The notes beneath the pieces are model-generated. The model saw only the letters and a program-made list of their open reading frames with translations. It had not been told where the DNA came from and ran no database searches. From positions 1-60,150 of the forward strand of contig CALAJH010000024.1 in assembly GCA_937922655.1 (NCBI GenBank): DNA of 60,150 nucleotides, written 5' to 3'. This DNA comes from an uncultured Bacteroidia bacterium (GTDB lineage: Bacteria; Bacteroidota; Bacteroidia; J057; CALAJH01). Position numbers and translations under genes: made by a program. Positions 37,201 through 44,712 of this stretch are shown here, in pieces. Numbering within the stretch: the stretch's first letter is position 1; each line of letters begins with the position of its first letter.

Positions 37201-40200
37201 GCGGAACGGAAACGCAAATACCGTAATCGCCCGTAGCCGTCGAACTGTACGCCCATGTACGAACGTAATACGTTTGTCCGACAACGAAGTCGTTGCGTTC
37301 GATGCGGGGCATGAGGCCCGGGCCGTCGTCGTCGTCGCATTCTATCCATTGAAGATTACCGCATTCGTTGGTGTAAAGGGCCATAGCCAAGTCGGTAATG
37401 GCGCCGGCTTGGGTTTCAATAACGTGCGTCGTTCCCGTCGCAACGAATTGATACCATACGTCGCGCGAAACGCCTTGTTGAAAGTTGCCGCAACCGCCGG
37501 CGGGCGCGTTAATCGTCGCGGACGAACTTTCCGTCGTGCCGGTAACGTAATTGCAAGTTTCTTCGGCCAAAAGTACAATCGCGCCGTCGCATTCGTCGTT
37601 GGCGGGCGGCGGCAGGGGCGAAGAAACACAAATGTTGAACGTGGGGTCTGCGGGATTGCCCGCATAGTAGTCAAAAACACGCACGTAATACGTTTGCCCA
37701 ACGGTCAATCCCGTAAGGGCGACGATTTCCACGCCGCCGGCAAACGTGGCGTCGGCACAGGACAAACTCGCGCCGCCGCATGCGCTCATCACCTCCACGA
37801 CGGCGTCGAACGAACCGTTGCCGTCCACCCGAACGTTGAGTTCGGTTTCCGTCGCTACAAAAGAATACCATACGTCGTCGTTGGCCGTGCCAAAACAGCC
37901 GGTGGGCGGCGTGGAACCCGTCGCACCCGCAACCGTGCCGTCGATGGGGTTGCACGTCGAACCGACGGTCAAGGCTATCGCGCCGGAACAGTCGTCGTTG
38001 GCGGGCGGGTCGGGCGCGCGGCTGACGCATAAATTATAAGTGCCTTGCATTCCCGGAGAATACGGCCACACACGCAAATAATACGTTTGTCCGGGCACGA
38101 AATCGGCGCGGGAAATATAGGGCATGAGGCCGGGGCCGTCGTCGTCGTCGCATTCGACGAGCGTCAGATTGCCGCATTCGCCCGAATAGAGGGCAAAGGC
38201 CAAATCGGTGATGGTGCCGGCTTGGGAATTGATTTCCAATGCGTTGTAATCGGCGACGAAAGCATACCACACGTCGCGGGAATTGCCGAGTTGGAAGTTG
38301 GCACAGCCGGGCAAGGGCAAGGTTGCCGAGCCGGTGGCGGCGGCGTTCGTTCCTTCGACGAATTCGCACGTCAAGCCGACGGGCAAAGCAATGGCGCCAA
38401 CGCATTCGTCGTTGGCGGGCGGGTCGGGGGCGCCGGCTACACACAGTTCAAACGTGCCTTGTACGTTCGGCGAATACGGCCAAACGCGCAAATAATACGT
38501 TTGACCGACGACAAAATCGGCGCGGGAAATGTAGGGCATGAGGCCCGGGCCGTCGTCGTCGTCGCATTCGACGAGCGCTAGGTTGCCGCAATCGCCCGTG
38601 TAGACGGCAAAGGCCAAGTCGGTGATGGTACCCGCAACGGAATTGATTTCCAAGGCCGGCGCCGTGGCCGTAAAACGATACCATACGTCGCGCGAATTGC
38701 CTTGTTGGAAGTTGGCGCAACCGGGCAAGGGCAAGGTTGCCGAGCCCAAGGCGTTTTCGTTGTTGCCTTGCACATAAACGCAAGTCGCTTCGGCGGTCAA
38801 TTCAAAGGCGCCGGAACAGTCGTCGTTGTCGGGCGGCGGCGGCGGTACGCTCACGCATATGGTAAAATCCGTACCCGCCGGCACGGTGGAGTACCAGTCG
38901 TAAACGCGAACGTAATAAGTTTGTCCGGGGGTAAGGCCGCCAAGCGTGGCGGTTTCCGTGCCGGCGTTGAAGGTGGCGTCCACGCAGGCAAGCGAATTGC
39001 CCGTACATCCATCAAGTACCTGCACGACGGCGTCGAAACCCGCGCCGCCGGCGACGACCACCGTATGCGCCGTCCCCGTTGCGACGAACGAATACCATAC
39101 GTCGTTGTTGGCCGTACCCGTACAGCCGGGCAGGGATTGGGAGGCATTGGCCACCGAACCCGATACGGGGTTGCACACCTCGCCGGGCGTTAAGGCGACG
39201 GCGCCCGAACAGTTGTCGTTGGCGGGCGGCGGCGGCGGCACCGCCACGCATATTTCAAACGTAGGATTGGATAAAATCCCCGAACCCAAAGAATAGACGC
39301 GCGCAAAATACGTTTGTCCGACGGTTAAATCGGTAACGACGGCGCGTTCAATGCCGCCCGCACCCGTCGAATTGACGCACGACAAACTTTGTCCCGAACA
39401 GGCGTCAAAAACCTCGACGACGGCGTTCAACTCCGTCGAGGGCGTAACGATGACGACGTGGTAAGGCGATGCGGCGACGAACGAATACCATACGTCGTCG
39501 TTGGCCGTGCCTGTACACCCGGGTTGGGACTGGGTGGCGCCCGATAGAGCGCCCGTAACCGTGGTTGCACACGTTTCACCCGGCGACGGCGTTAAATTGA
39601 CGGCGGCGGAACATTCGTCGTTGGCGGGCGGCGGCGGCGGATTGTACACGCACACCGAAAACTGTGTACCCGAGGGAATGGAATTGAACCAGTCGTAAAC
39701 GCGAATGTAATACGTTTGCCCGACGATTAATCCCGAGACTATCGTCGCCTCGGTGCCGGCGTTGAAGGTGTTGTCCACGCATGCCAAAGAATTTCCCGTA
39801 CAACCGTCCAAGACTTGCAAAACGGCGTCGAAACCCGTTTGTCCGGTTACGGAAACGATGTGCGCCGTTCCCGTCGCGACGAACGAATACCACACGTCGT
39901 TGTTGGCCGTGCCGGTACATCCGGGCAGGGACTGCGTGGCGTCTTGCACGGTGCCGTTGACGGGATTGCACGTCGAACCGACGGTCAGGGCTATCGCACC
40001 GGAGCACTCGTCGTTGGCGGGCGGGTTGGGCGTACGCACACATATATTAAAGGTGCCGACGACGCCCGCGCTATACGCCCAAAGACGAACGTAGTAATAG
40101 TTTCCCGGAACGAAGTCGTTGCGTTCGATGCGGGGCATGAGACCGGGGCCGTCGTCGTCGTCGCATTCGACGAAAACAAGGTTGTTGCAGTTGCCGGAAT

Positions 40201-42124
40201 AGAGGGCCATGGCCATGTCCGAAACCGAACCTTGTATCGTTTCGATGATTTGCGTGGCCGAGGCGGCACGGAAACGATACCACACGTCAATACGGTTGGC
40301 GGGGTTGTTAAAAAACCCGGCACAATTGGGAGCGGGGACGTTGCTTGGCGTTCCGCCCTCGGTCGTGCCTTCGATGGCGTTGCACGTGAGGCTCGGATTG
40401 AGTTCGGGCGAAGTGTTGCAATTGTCGTTGGGCGGCGGCGGCGGCGGCAACGACACGCATATATTAAAGTTGGGATTGGTCGGGGGTACGGCGGACGCGT
40501 CGTAAACGCGGATGTAATAACTTTGTCCGACGACGAGGTTGTTAAAGGTTTGGGATTCTGCGGCACCGGCGCCGGTAGCGTTCACGCACGCCAAAGACGA
40601 ACCCGAACAGCTTTGCGCAAAAACCTGAAACACGGCGTTGAAAGCCGTTTGTCCTTGCACGCGCACGGTCAACGTCTCGGCGGTGGCGACGAAATAAAAC
40701 CATACGTCGTCGTCGGCGGTACCCGAACAGCCGGGTTGGGATTGCGTAGCGTCGTAGGTGGAGCCTTGGGTATTGACGCAGGTTTCGTTGACCGTCAATT
40801 CAACGGCGCCGGCGCATTCGTCGTTGGCCGGCGGAACGGGTTCGCGAACGCAAATGCCAAAAGTACCGAGAATGGTGGCGGAATAGGCCCATGCGCGAAG
40901 GTAATAGGTTTGTCCCGGGACGAAGTCGCTACGGGAAATCAAGGACATGAGTCCGGGGCCGTCGTCGTCGTCGCATTCGACGAGCGTCAGATTGCCGCAT
41001 TCACCCGAATAAAGGGCGAGTCCGCCGTCGGTGATGGTACCCGCCGAAGTTTCGATGATTTGAGCGTTGGAGGTGGCAACAAATTGAAACCATATGTCGG
41101 TTCGGGCGCCGACGGCGTTAAAGTTGGCGCACCCCGGCACGGGAAGGTCTTGGGAGGCGGAGGCGTTGGTCGTCGAATCGACAACGACTTCGCACGTCAA
41201 ACCGGGGGTTAAGACGCGGGCGCCCGAACATTCGTCGTTGGACGGCGGCGGCGGCGGAACGACCACACATATGTCAAAGGTGTTGGTCGAGGGTACGGAC
41301 GAAAGGGCGTGGTGAACCCGGACGTAATACGTTTGTCCGACGGTCAGATTGGAAATCGTGGCGGTTTCGAGGCCGCCGTTGAACGTTTGATTGACGCAAG
41401 CCAAAGAATTGCCCGAACAGCCGTCGAAGACCTGCAAGACGGCATTGAATCCCGACGAGCCGGTAACGCGCACCTGATGGACGGTTTGGGTGGCGACAAA
41501 ACCAAACCAGACGTCGGGGGAAGTTTCTCCGGCGCAGGCGGGGTCTTGGGGCAGAGCGTCGGCCACCGTTCCCGTGACGGGGGTGCAGATTTCGGAGGGC
41601 AAAAGCGCAACGGCGCCCGAACACACGTCGTTGGCGGGCGGTTCGGGAACGCGTACGCACAACCTAAATATTCCTTGCGTGTTGGCGCCGAAAGCCCAAA
41701 AACGAATGTAGTACGTCAAACCCGGAACGAAATCGGTGCGGCCGATGTAGGGCATGGCGCCGGGACCGTCGTCGTCGTCGCATTCAATGGGGGTTAAACC
41801 GTTGGGACACTCGCCGCGATAAAGCATCATCGTACCGTCGGTAACGTTGCCGCTCCCGCCCGATTGGGTTTCGATAAAATGGGTTTCGTTCGTGGCAACG
41901 AAGGCGAACCAAACGTCGCGACGGGTGTTGGCTCCCGAAAAAGAGCCGCATTGGGGACTTGGAACGGGGGAAACCGTCGCGCCCGTTAAGGTACCGGTCG
42001 TAAATTCGCAAGTTACGCCCGGGGTAAGAAATACGGGGTTGTCGCATTCGTCGTTCGACGGCTGGGCGTACATCGGAGCCACGCCCATGAGCAACATTAC
42101 CCACAATATTCGTATAAAACGCAT
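34220..42124 (-). CDS. Giant modular surface protein with T9SS type A sorting domain (2634 aa)
   Basis: A Sec signal peptide (about 1-20) is followed by 13 modules of 130-140 residues, each starting with a motif like NDECSGAIAL (from residue 24). Subtype A modules (1, 3, 5, 9, 10, 12, 13) contain VECDDDDGPGLMP; subtype B modules (2, 4, 6, 7, 8, 11) contain DGCTGNSLACVD. Both share DVWYSFVAT and GQTYYVRV, and are joined by Pro-rich linkers. A degenerate module (about 1780-1915), five Ig-like repeats with GGTFSGPGV (about 1915-2285), one SprB-type repeat, two fibronectin-III domains (about 2361-2545) and a type A sorting domain (VYPNPNRGTFTL) follow. Probably an extracellular adhesin or matrix protein; no enzymatic domain is seen. 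Confidence 0.88.
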   Translation of the reverse strand: MRFIRILWVMLLMGVAPMYAQPSNDECDNPVFLTPGVTCEFTTGTLTGATVSPVPSPQCGSFSGANTRRDVWFAFVATNETHFIETQSGGSGNVTDGTMMLYRGECPNGLTPIECDDDDGPGAMPYIGRTDFVPGLTYYIRFWAFGANTQGIFRLCVRVPEPPANDVCSGAVALLPSEICTPVTGTVADALPQDPACAGETSPDVWFGFVATQTVHQVRVTGSSGFNAVLQVFDGCSGNSLACVNQTFNGGLETATISNLTVGQTYYVRVHHALSSVPSTNTFDICVVVPPPPPSNDECSGARVLTPGLTCEVVVDSTTNASASQDLPVPGCANFNAVGARTDIWFQFVATSNAQIIETSAGTITDGGLALYSGECGNLTLVECDDDDGPGLMSLISRSDFVPGQTYYLRAWAYSATILGTFGICVREPVPPANDECAGAVELTVNETCVNTQGSTYDATQSQPGCSGTADDDVWFYFVATAETLTVRVQGQTAFNAVFQVFAQSCSGSSLACVNATGAGAAESQTFNNLVVGQSYYIRVYDASAVPPTNPNFNICVSLPPPPPPNDNCNTSPELNPSLTCNAIEGTTEGGTPSNVPAPNCAGFFNNPANRIDVWYRFRAASATQIIETIQGSVSDMAMALYSGNCNNLVFVECDDDDGPGLMPRIERNDFVPGNYYYVRLWAYSAGVVGTFNICVRTPNPPANDECSGAIALTVGSTCNPVNGTVQDATQSLPGCTGTANNDVWYSFVATGTAHIVSVTGQTGFDAVLQVLDGCTGNSLACVDNTFNAGTEATIVSGLIVGQTYYIRVYDWFNSIPSGTQFSVCVYNPPPPPANDECSAAVNLTPSPGETCATTVTGALSGATQSQPGCTGTANDDVWYSFVAASPYHVVIVTPSTELNAVVEVFDACSGQSLSCVNSTGAGGIERAVVTDLTVGQTYFARVYSLGSGILSNPTFEICVAVPPPPPANDNCSGAVALTPGEVCNPVSGSVANASQSLPGCTGTANNDVWYSFVATGTAHTVVVAGGAGFDAVVQVLDGCTGNSLACVDATFNAGTETATLGGLTPGQTYYVRVYDWYSTVPAGTDFTICVSVPPPPPDNDDCSGAFELTAEATCVYVQGNNENALGSATLPLPGCANFQQGNSRDVWYRFTATAPALEINSVAGTITDLAFAVYTGDCGNLALVECDDDDGPGLMPYISRADFVVGQTYYLRVWPYSPNVQGTFELCVAGAPDPPANDECVGAIALPVGLTCEFVEGTNAAATGSATLPLPGCANFQLGNSRDVWYAFVADYNALEINSQAGTITDLAFALYSGECGNLTLVECDDDDGPGLMPYISRADFVPGQTYYLRVWPYSPGMQGTYNLCVSRAPDPPANDDCSGAIALTVGSTCNPIDGTVAGATGSTPPTGCFGTANDDVWYSFVATETELNVRVDGNGSFDAVVEVMSACGGASLSCADATFAGGVEIVALTGLTVGQTYYVRVFDYYAGNPADPTFNICVSSPLPPPANDECDGAIVLLAEETCNYVTGTTESSSATINAPAGGCGNFQQGVSRDVWYQFVATGTTHVIETQAGAITDLAMALYTNECGNLQWIECDDDDGPGLMPRIERNDFVVGQTYYVRTWAYSSTATGDYGICVSVPPPPPANDECVGAVAVEVNEDCIFTTYNLTSSTPSSNPPTPGCAAFNLGTTRDVWFSFVATAPSMYINTQAGSVTDLGMALYSGSCGNLSLVQCDDDGGTGFMSYIERNDLVPGQTYYIRTWVYANGTPGTFGLCVSGPPARSCPQDLGDYQVVTLPYNTTSTTCGAGNDLTPTTVVACGNPVYFGGEDKVYNFTPMATQELEFSLTTTANYTALALFRGCPFGEPGGGCVAFAQSQFGSKSMCATVEAGQSYYLIIDTWPAPNCIAEYSLSIAPPAPAQIVSLSPTYCTNAPAVTLVAQPAGGTFSGPGVSGNVFNPGNAGVGTHVVAYTHSLAGCSYATTSTVTVIPPPVATVSAGTGTFCETDAPVALTATPEGGFFIGPGVIGSNFAPLIAGAGEHVIIYSVNVDGCEVEGFTTVTVNASEPVTIANLEQQYCEGASATTLLPTFGTYTGPGMTGNVFTPAAAGVGIHTITWTGVINGCTITTTAATRVFPDPVGNLYGLEQEYCLNAPWVQLFGIPSGGTFSGPGVVDDVFIPQNAGLGTHTITYSGESAGCTYTTSVTVTVSNTTASATVGGLAQSYTLCSAPATLTGTPSGGTFSGPGVIGNAFYPGLAGVGTHTINYSGSADGCNFTGSHTVTVNNHYFTGLTTSSPTCETCANGLISLTVYGPYQPFEFSLNGGAFQSSPTFSGLLPGTYVVTLRDTNGCEQPVTVVLSVAQPCRAPDNITVSNVTATSATITWTAVPGVQSYQVQYRLSTSSFWTSATTPASSITLSNLQPNTSYVFRIRSRCGTTVFSRFSSTFTFTTLVSTPPACPAPTITLTNMINSTSALVAWTEVAGATQYNLQYRRVGTAFWSTINTATTNALVTGLTPGVNYEFRVRARCETTTSAFSTTQTLSVPGGRFAAVAETAVRATVYPNPNRGTFTLSFDALNEPATVKIYDASGRLAHSEVFTANAGENVREFDLKLAVGLYLLHLHKASGAFFAKLSVE
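36785..42058 (-). repeat. Tandem ~400-bp modules of two interleaved subtypes
   Basis: The modules begin near 42058, 41635, 41240, 40825, 40427, 40018, 39622, 39220, 38828, 38412, 38001, 37598 and 37183 (minus-strand order), ending about 36785. Each boundary is marked on the plus strand by a TCGTCGTTGG-like sequence. The subtype order is A B A B A B B B A A B A A. Pairs 9/10 and 6/8 are nearly identical over long stretches, which suggests recent duplication or gene conversion. Each A module carries a GTC-repeat tract encoding its Asp run. Confidence 0.85.
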
Positions 42125-42305
42125 CGTTATTGAATTGGGTTTATATCAAATTACGGCGGCCAAAACGGACGCGGTCATGATAATGTAAAATTAGCAATTG
42201 TTTTTAAATTGTTCGTTGCAAATTTATTTTTTGTCAAAAAACGCCGCCGCATTTAATATTAACCGCCCGTTTCCGGAGACCGGTTTTTAGATTTTCATCG
42301 ACTCG

Positions 42306-42337
42306 TTTGGTCACCGTTTATCAAAAAAGTATATTTG
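42306..42337 (+). promoter_or_regulatory. Consensus promoter for the FKBP isomerase
   Basis: TTTG at 42306-42309, a 20-base spacer, TATATTTG at 42330-42337: a full match. The start of transcription would be near 42343, with a leader of about 19 bases. The rest of the 237-base divergent region (42125-42361) has a lone TAAATTTG on the minus strand (42226-42219) that may serve the giant gene. Confidence 0.75.
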
Positions 42338-42361
42338 CGTAAAATTATTGCGAATAAAAAC

Positions 42362-42796
42362 ATGCTGTTGGTAAAATTAGTTGTGGCGGCGTTGTTCGCG
42401 CCGTGGGCGGCGGCACAAAACCTCAAAAAACCGCCTTTCCCATTTGAGGAAACGGAGCTCAAAACGACAACCTCGGGATTGAAATACGTCGTCGTGGCGG
42501 CGGGTGAAGGCCCGCAAGTCAAAACGGGAGACAAGGTCAAAGTTTATTACCACGGCGTTTTGGACGACGGAAAGGTCTTCGATTCCAATTTTGGCTTCGA
42601 CGCCTTTGGATTCGAGGTCGGAAAAAAAGAGGTAATACCCGGCTGGGACGAGGGACTGACCTACCTGCGCGAAGGCGACAAAGCCGTGTTGATTGTGCCG
42701 CCCGATTTAGCCTACGGCAATCGACAGGTCGGTTCCATTCCCCCCAATTCCACCCTTACCTTTCATATTCACGTGAAAAAGGTAACGTCGAAATAA
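42362..42796 (+). CDS. FKBP-type peptidyl-prolyl cis-trans isomerase
   Basis: A 144-residue exported protein: signal peptide MLLVKLVVAALFAPWAAAQ, then a single FKBP domain. Family residues include KVKVYYHGVLDDGKVFDSN, FEVGKKEVIPGWDEGL and LIVPPDLAYGNRQVGSIPPN, covering the isomerase pocket. It speeds proline isomerisation in exported proteins. The ATG at 42362 gives a clean signal peptide and fits the promoter upstream. It converges on the metallophosphoesterase gene. Confidence 0.9.
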   Translation: MLLVKLVVAALFAPWAAAQNLKKPPFPFEETELKTTTSGLKYVVVAAGEGPQVKTGDKVKVYYHGVLDDGKVFDSNFGFDAFGFEVGKKEVIPGWDEGLTYLREGDKAVLIVPPDLAYGNRQVGSIPPNSTLTFHIHVKKVTSK

Positions 42797-42817
42797 AAAC
42801 CGCATCGCTTAAAGTAT

Positions 42818-42851
42818 TTCGTCGCCGACGCTTTGACGCACCGGCGACGAA
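42818..42851. terminator. Hairpin between converging genes
   Basis: TTCGTCGCCG (42818-42827) pairs perfectly with CGGCGACGAA (42842-42851) around a 14-base loop, between the FKBP gene (plus) and the metallophosphoesterase gene (minus). No strong T tract on either side, so the terminator role is inferred from position. Confidence 0.45.
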
Positions 42852-42865
42852 CGACAACCGCCGGC

Positions 42866-44191
42866 TTATGCGTCAAGGCGTTTGAGGGTAACGAGCGTAA
42901 TTTCGGGGAAAATACCGACCCGTCCCGGGAATCCGGCGAACCCAAAACCCCGATTGACGTTGAGTTTGGCGCCGTTTTGCTCGTACATTCCGGCCCAATG
43001 CGGATATTTCCATCCGACGGGACTCCACCGCCAATCTCCAATTTCGACCCCGAACTGCATTCCATGGGTATGACCGGAAAGGGTAAGGTCAACGGGGTTG
43101 GGTTGTTTTAATACAACGTGGTCCCAATGGGAGGGGTCGTGGGAAAGAAGAATTTTGAAGTCTTCGGGACGGGTGTTTTCGAGAGCGAGGTCGAGGCGAC
43201 CGTAACGAGGGAAAGGGGGCACGCCCCAATTTTCCACGCCCGCCACAACAATGCTTTCCTCGCCGCGCGTCAAACGCACGTGCCGGTTGCGCAACAGCTC
43301 CCAGCCCAAGCGTTGGTGATTGTAAAGCATTTGTTCGAAGTCGGCCTCGCGTTCGGCGTCGGTAAGATTCCAAGCGTAGAGGCTGTAATCGTGATTGCCG
43401 AGTACGGAATAGACCCCTTCGGGAGCTTTTAAAAGTTCAAAAACTTTTTCCCAACCCTCGATTTCGTGCGGACGATTGTTGACCATATCGCCCGTGAAAA
43501 GAATGAGGTCGGGTTCAAGGGCGCGGGCCATGTCTATGCCGCGCATCACCTGACGTTGGGAATCAAAACTACCGACGTGGATATCGGATATCTGAACGAT
43601 TTTGAGGCCGTCGAAAGCGGCGGGAACCCGGTCCGAGGTTAAGGTATGTTCGTGAACCTTGAAACTGTATTTTCCAAAGGCCACGCCGTGCAAGCCTCCG
43701 ACAAACGGCACGGTCGTTACCGCAAACGCCGTGCGAGTCAAGAACTCGTTGCGGTCAATCCATACCGTCTCGTCGGCCACAATCGGCTCGCGACTTCCAA
43801 ACATCGGGCGTAATTTGCGATACGCGGCCACGGCGAGTCGATAAAGGTCGTTGGGTAAAAGGAAAAGCGCGAAAACGAGCTTGGCGGCAAAGATTACGGT
43901 CAAAAACGCCATGCCGTATTGCAAACCGCTGATTTGGCGTCCGTCCAACTTGCCTTGACTCAATGCCGTGAACGCAAAAAGCGCCAACGCCAGCGGCAAC
44001 GACGACCAATACAAATATTTTAGCGCCTTGCGAATCCGCAGGGGCAGTCGGAAAATGAGCTTTTTAAAGCCTCCGTAAGCGTACGAGTCCACCAGCCACA
44101 AGGCGGCAACGACGAACAACACGCGAGTAAAAAAAACGCCCGGGCTTATCGCCATCACCAGCTCAAAAGACAATATTCGCACCGATTCCAT
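42866..44191 (-). CDS. Membrane-anchored metallophosphoesterase
   Basis: A 441-residue protein. The N-terminal 150 residues contain about four transmembrane helices; the C-terminal part is a calcineurin-like phosphoesterase with all five metal-binding blocks: SDIHVG, TGDMVNN, LGNHDY, LSHDPSHWD and LSGHTHG. This layout (membrane segment followed by a YkuE/YaeI-type domain) is common in Bacteroidota; relatives have been linked to lipid or cell-wall intermediate hydrolysis, but the substrate here is not known. A GC hairpin (44192-44212) touches its start codon, and the tRNA-like gene lies 105 bases upstream on the same strand. Confidence 0.88.
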   Translation of the reverse strand: MESVRILSFELVMAISPGVFFTRVLFVVAALWLVDSYAYGGFKKLIFRLPLRIRKALKYLYWSSLPLALALFAFTALSQGKLDGRQISGLQYGMAFLTVIFAAKLVFALFLLPNDLYRLAVAAYRKLRPMFGSREPIVADETVWIDRNEFLTRTAFAVTTVPFVGGLHGVAFGKYSFKVHEHTLTSDRVPAAFDGLKIVQISDIHVGSFDSQRQVMRGIDMARALEPDLILFTGDMVNNRPHEIEGWEKVFELLKAPEGVYSVLGNHDYSLYAWNLTDAEREADFEQMLYNHQRLGWELLRNRHVRLTRGEESIVVAGVENWGVPPFPRYGRLDLALENTRPEDFKILLSHDPSHWDHVVLKQPNPVDLTLSGHTHGMQFGVEIGDWRWSPVGWKYPHWAGMYEQNGAKLNVNRGFGFAGFPGRVGIFPEITLVTLKRLDA

Positions 44192-44212
44192 GCCTCCAAT
44201 TTCATAGGAGGC
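44192..44212 (-). promoter_or_regulatory. Hairpin directly before the metallophosphoesterase start codon
   Basis: On the minus strand, GCCTCC and GGAGGC form a 6-bp stem with a 9-base loop and end at the base before the ATG. A GGAGG so close to the ATG could not work as a normal ribosome-binding site, so the stem may limit initiation or mark the 5' side of a processed transcript. Confidence 0.35.
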
Positions 44213-44296
44213 TGTTTAATTACGATAAAGTCTATGAAAAGGTTCCGGTCAAATCCGGTAAAGTTTGCGTTAAAAAAGTTAATTGAATGTTAAAGG

Positions 44297-44414
44297 CTGT
44301 AGGGGTAGGATTCGAACCTACAAGGAGGGGTTGGGCGCGGGTCGCCCCTGCTTTATCCCCGATTCTCCACCCGCGAGACCGGCGGGCACGGCTGCCATAT
44401 TTCGTCACCCTACA
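44297..44414 (-). tRNA. Unusual 118-nt class-II-like tRNA or tRNA-like RNA, isotype unresolved
   Basis: Read on the minus strand: acceptor stem TGTAGGG/CCCTACA (7 perfect pairs) with discriminator G; T arm GTAGG-TTCGAAT-CCTAC, fully canonical; U8-G9; D arm with the 3-bp ACG/CGT stem and GG in the loop, as in leucine tRNAs; anticodon arm CCCGC-CGGTCTC-GCGGG. Two things are abnormal. Loop position 33 is G, not the near-universal U; counting normally gives GTC at 34-36. The variable region is 48 nt (44322-44369) instead of at most about 24, and can fold as GGA/TCC, GGGG/CCCC and GGGCG/CGCCC stems. CCA is not encoded. A perfect promoter lies at 44469-44500. It could be a functional odd tRNA, a tRNA-derived regulatory RNA or a decaying gene; the intact arms and promoter argue against decay. 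Confidence 0.65.
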
Positions 44415-44468
44415 AGATAACACCGCATTGATTTTCGTTTTTTCAACGAATAATCCAAAACGATGACG

Positions 44469-44500
44469 CAAAATTATTAAACAAAACTATTCGTTGCAAA
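44469..44500 (-). promoter_or_regulatory. Consensus promoter upstream of the tRNA-like gene
   Basis: On the minus strand: TTTG (44500-44497), a 20-base spacer, TAATTTTG (44476-44469). It is a full match. Expected start near 44462 leaves a leader of about 48 bases before the tRNA-like 5' end. The rest of the 44192-44712 gap holds AT-rich sequence and the terminator of the giant gene; no protein gene is seen. Confidence 0.7.
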
Positions 44501-44651
44501 TATTTTAAAAATTTATGTTTTTCATTGAATAATTTTCATTTAATCCCATAACCTTTACCCTCGTCTTGCGTTGTCGGGCGTCTGAAAGATTTTGGATTCG
44601 GCGCTTCAACGGCATTGGGGTACGGGCGCCGTTGCGCAATGCAACGATTCC

Positions 44652-44691
44652 CAAAAACAACGGCGCCGCAACCCAAAAGTCGCGGCGCCGT
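44652..44691 (-). terminator. Intrinsic terminator of the 3118-residue surface protein gene
   Basis: On the minus strand, ACGGCGCCGC pairs perfectly with GCGGCGCCGT (44691-44682 and 44669-44660) around a 12-base loop and is followed by TGTTTTTG. It lies just past the stop at 44713. Confidence 0.88.
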
Positions 44692-44712
44692 CCGAGTGTT
44701 TTTTAAAAAATT

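Noticed and set aside
35588-38032. 814-codon open frame on the plus strand opposite the 2634-residue gene
   Set aside because: Arg-rich text without a recognisable fold; its internal repetition only mirrors the 400-bp modules on the other strand.
36785-42058. CRISPR-like regular spacing of repeated boundary sequences
   Set aside because: The ~400-bp period lies in an open reading frame and encodes protein modules; no short repeats with unique 30-base spacers and no cas genes.
44297-44414. tmRNA or selenocysteine tRNA as explanation of the tRNA-like gene
   Set aside because: Too short and lacking a tag frame for tmRNA; the 7+5 bp acceptor/T arrangement, 3-bp D stem and lack of a TCA anticodon do not fit a selenocysteine tRNA.
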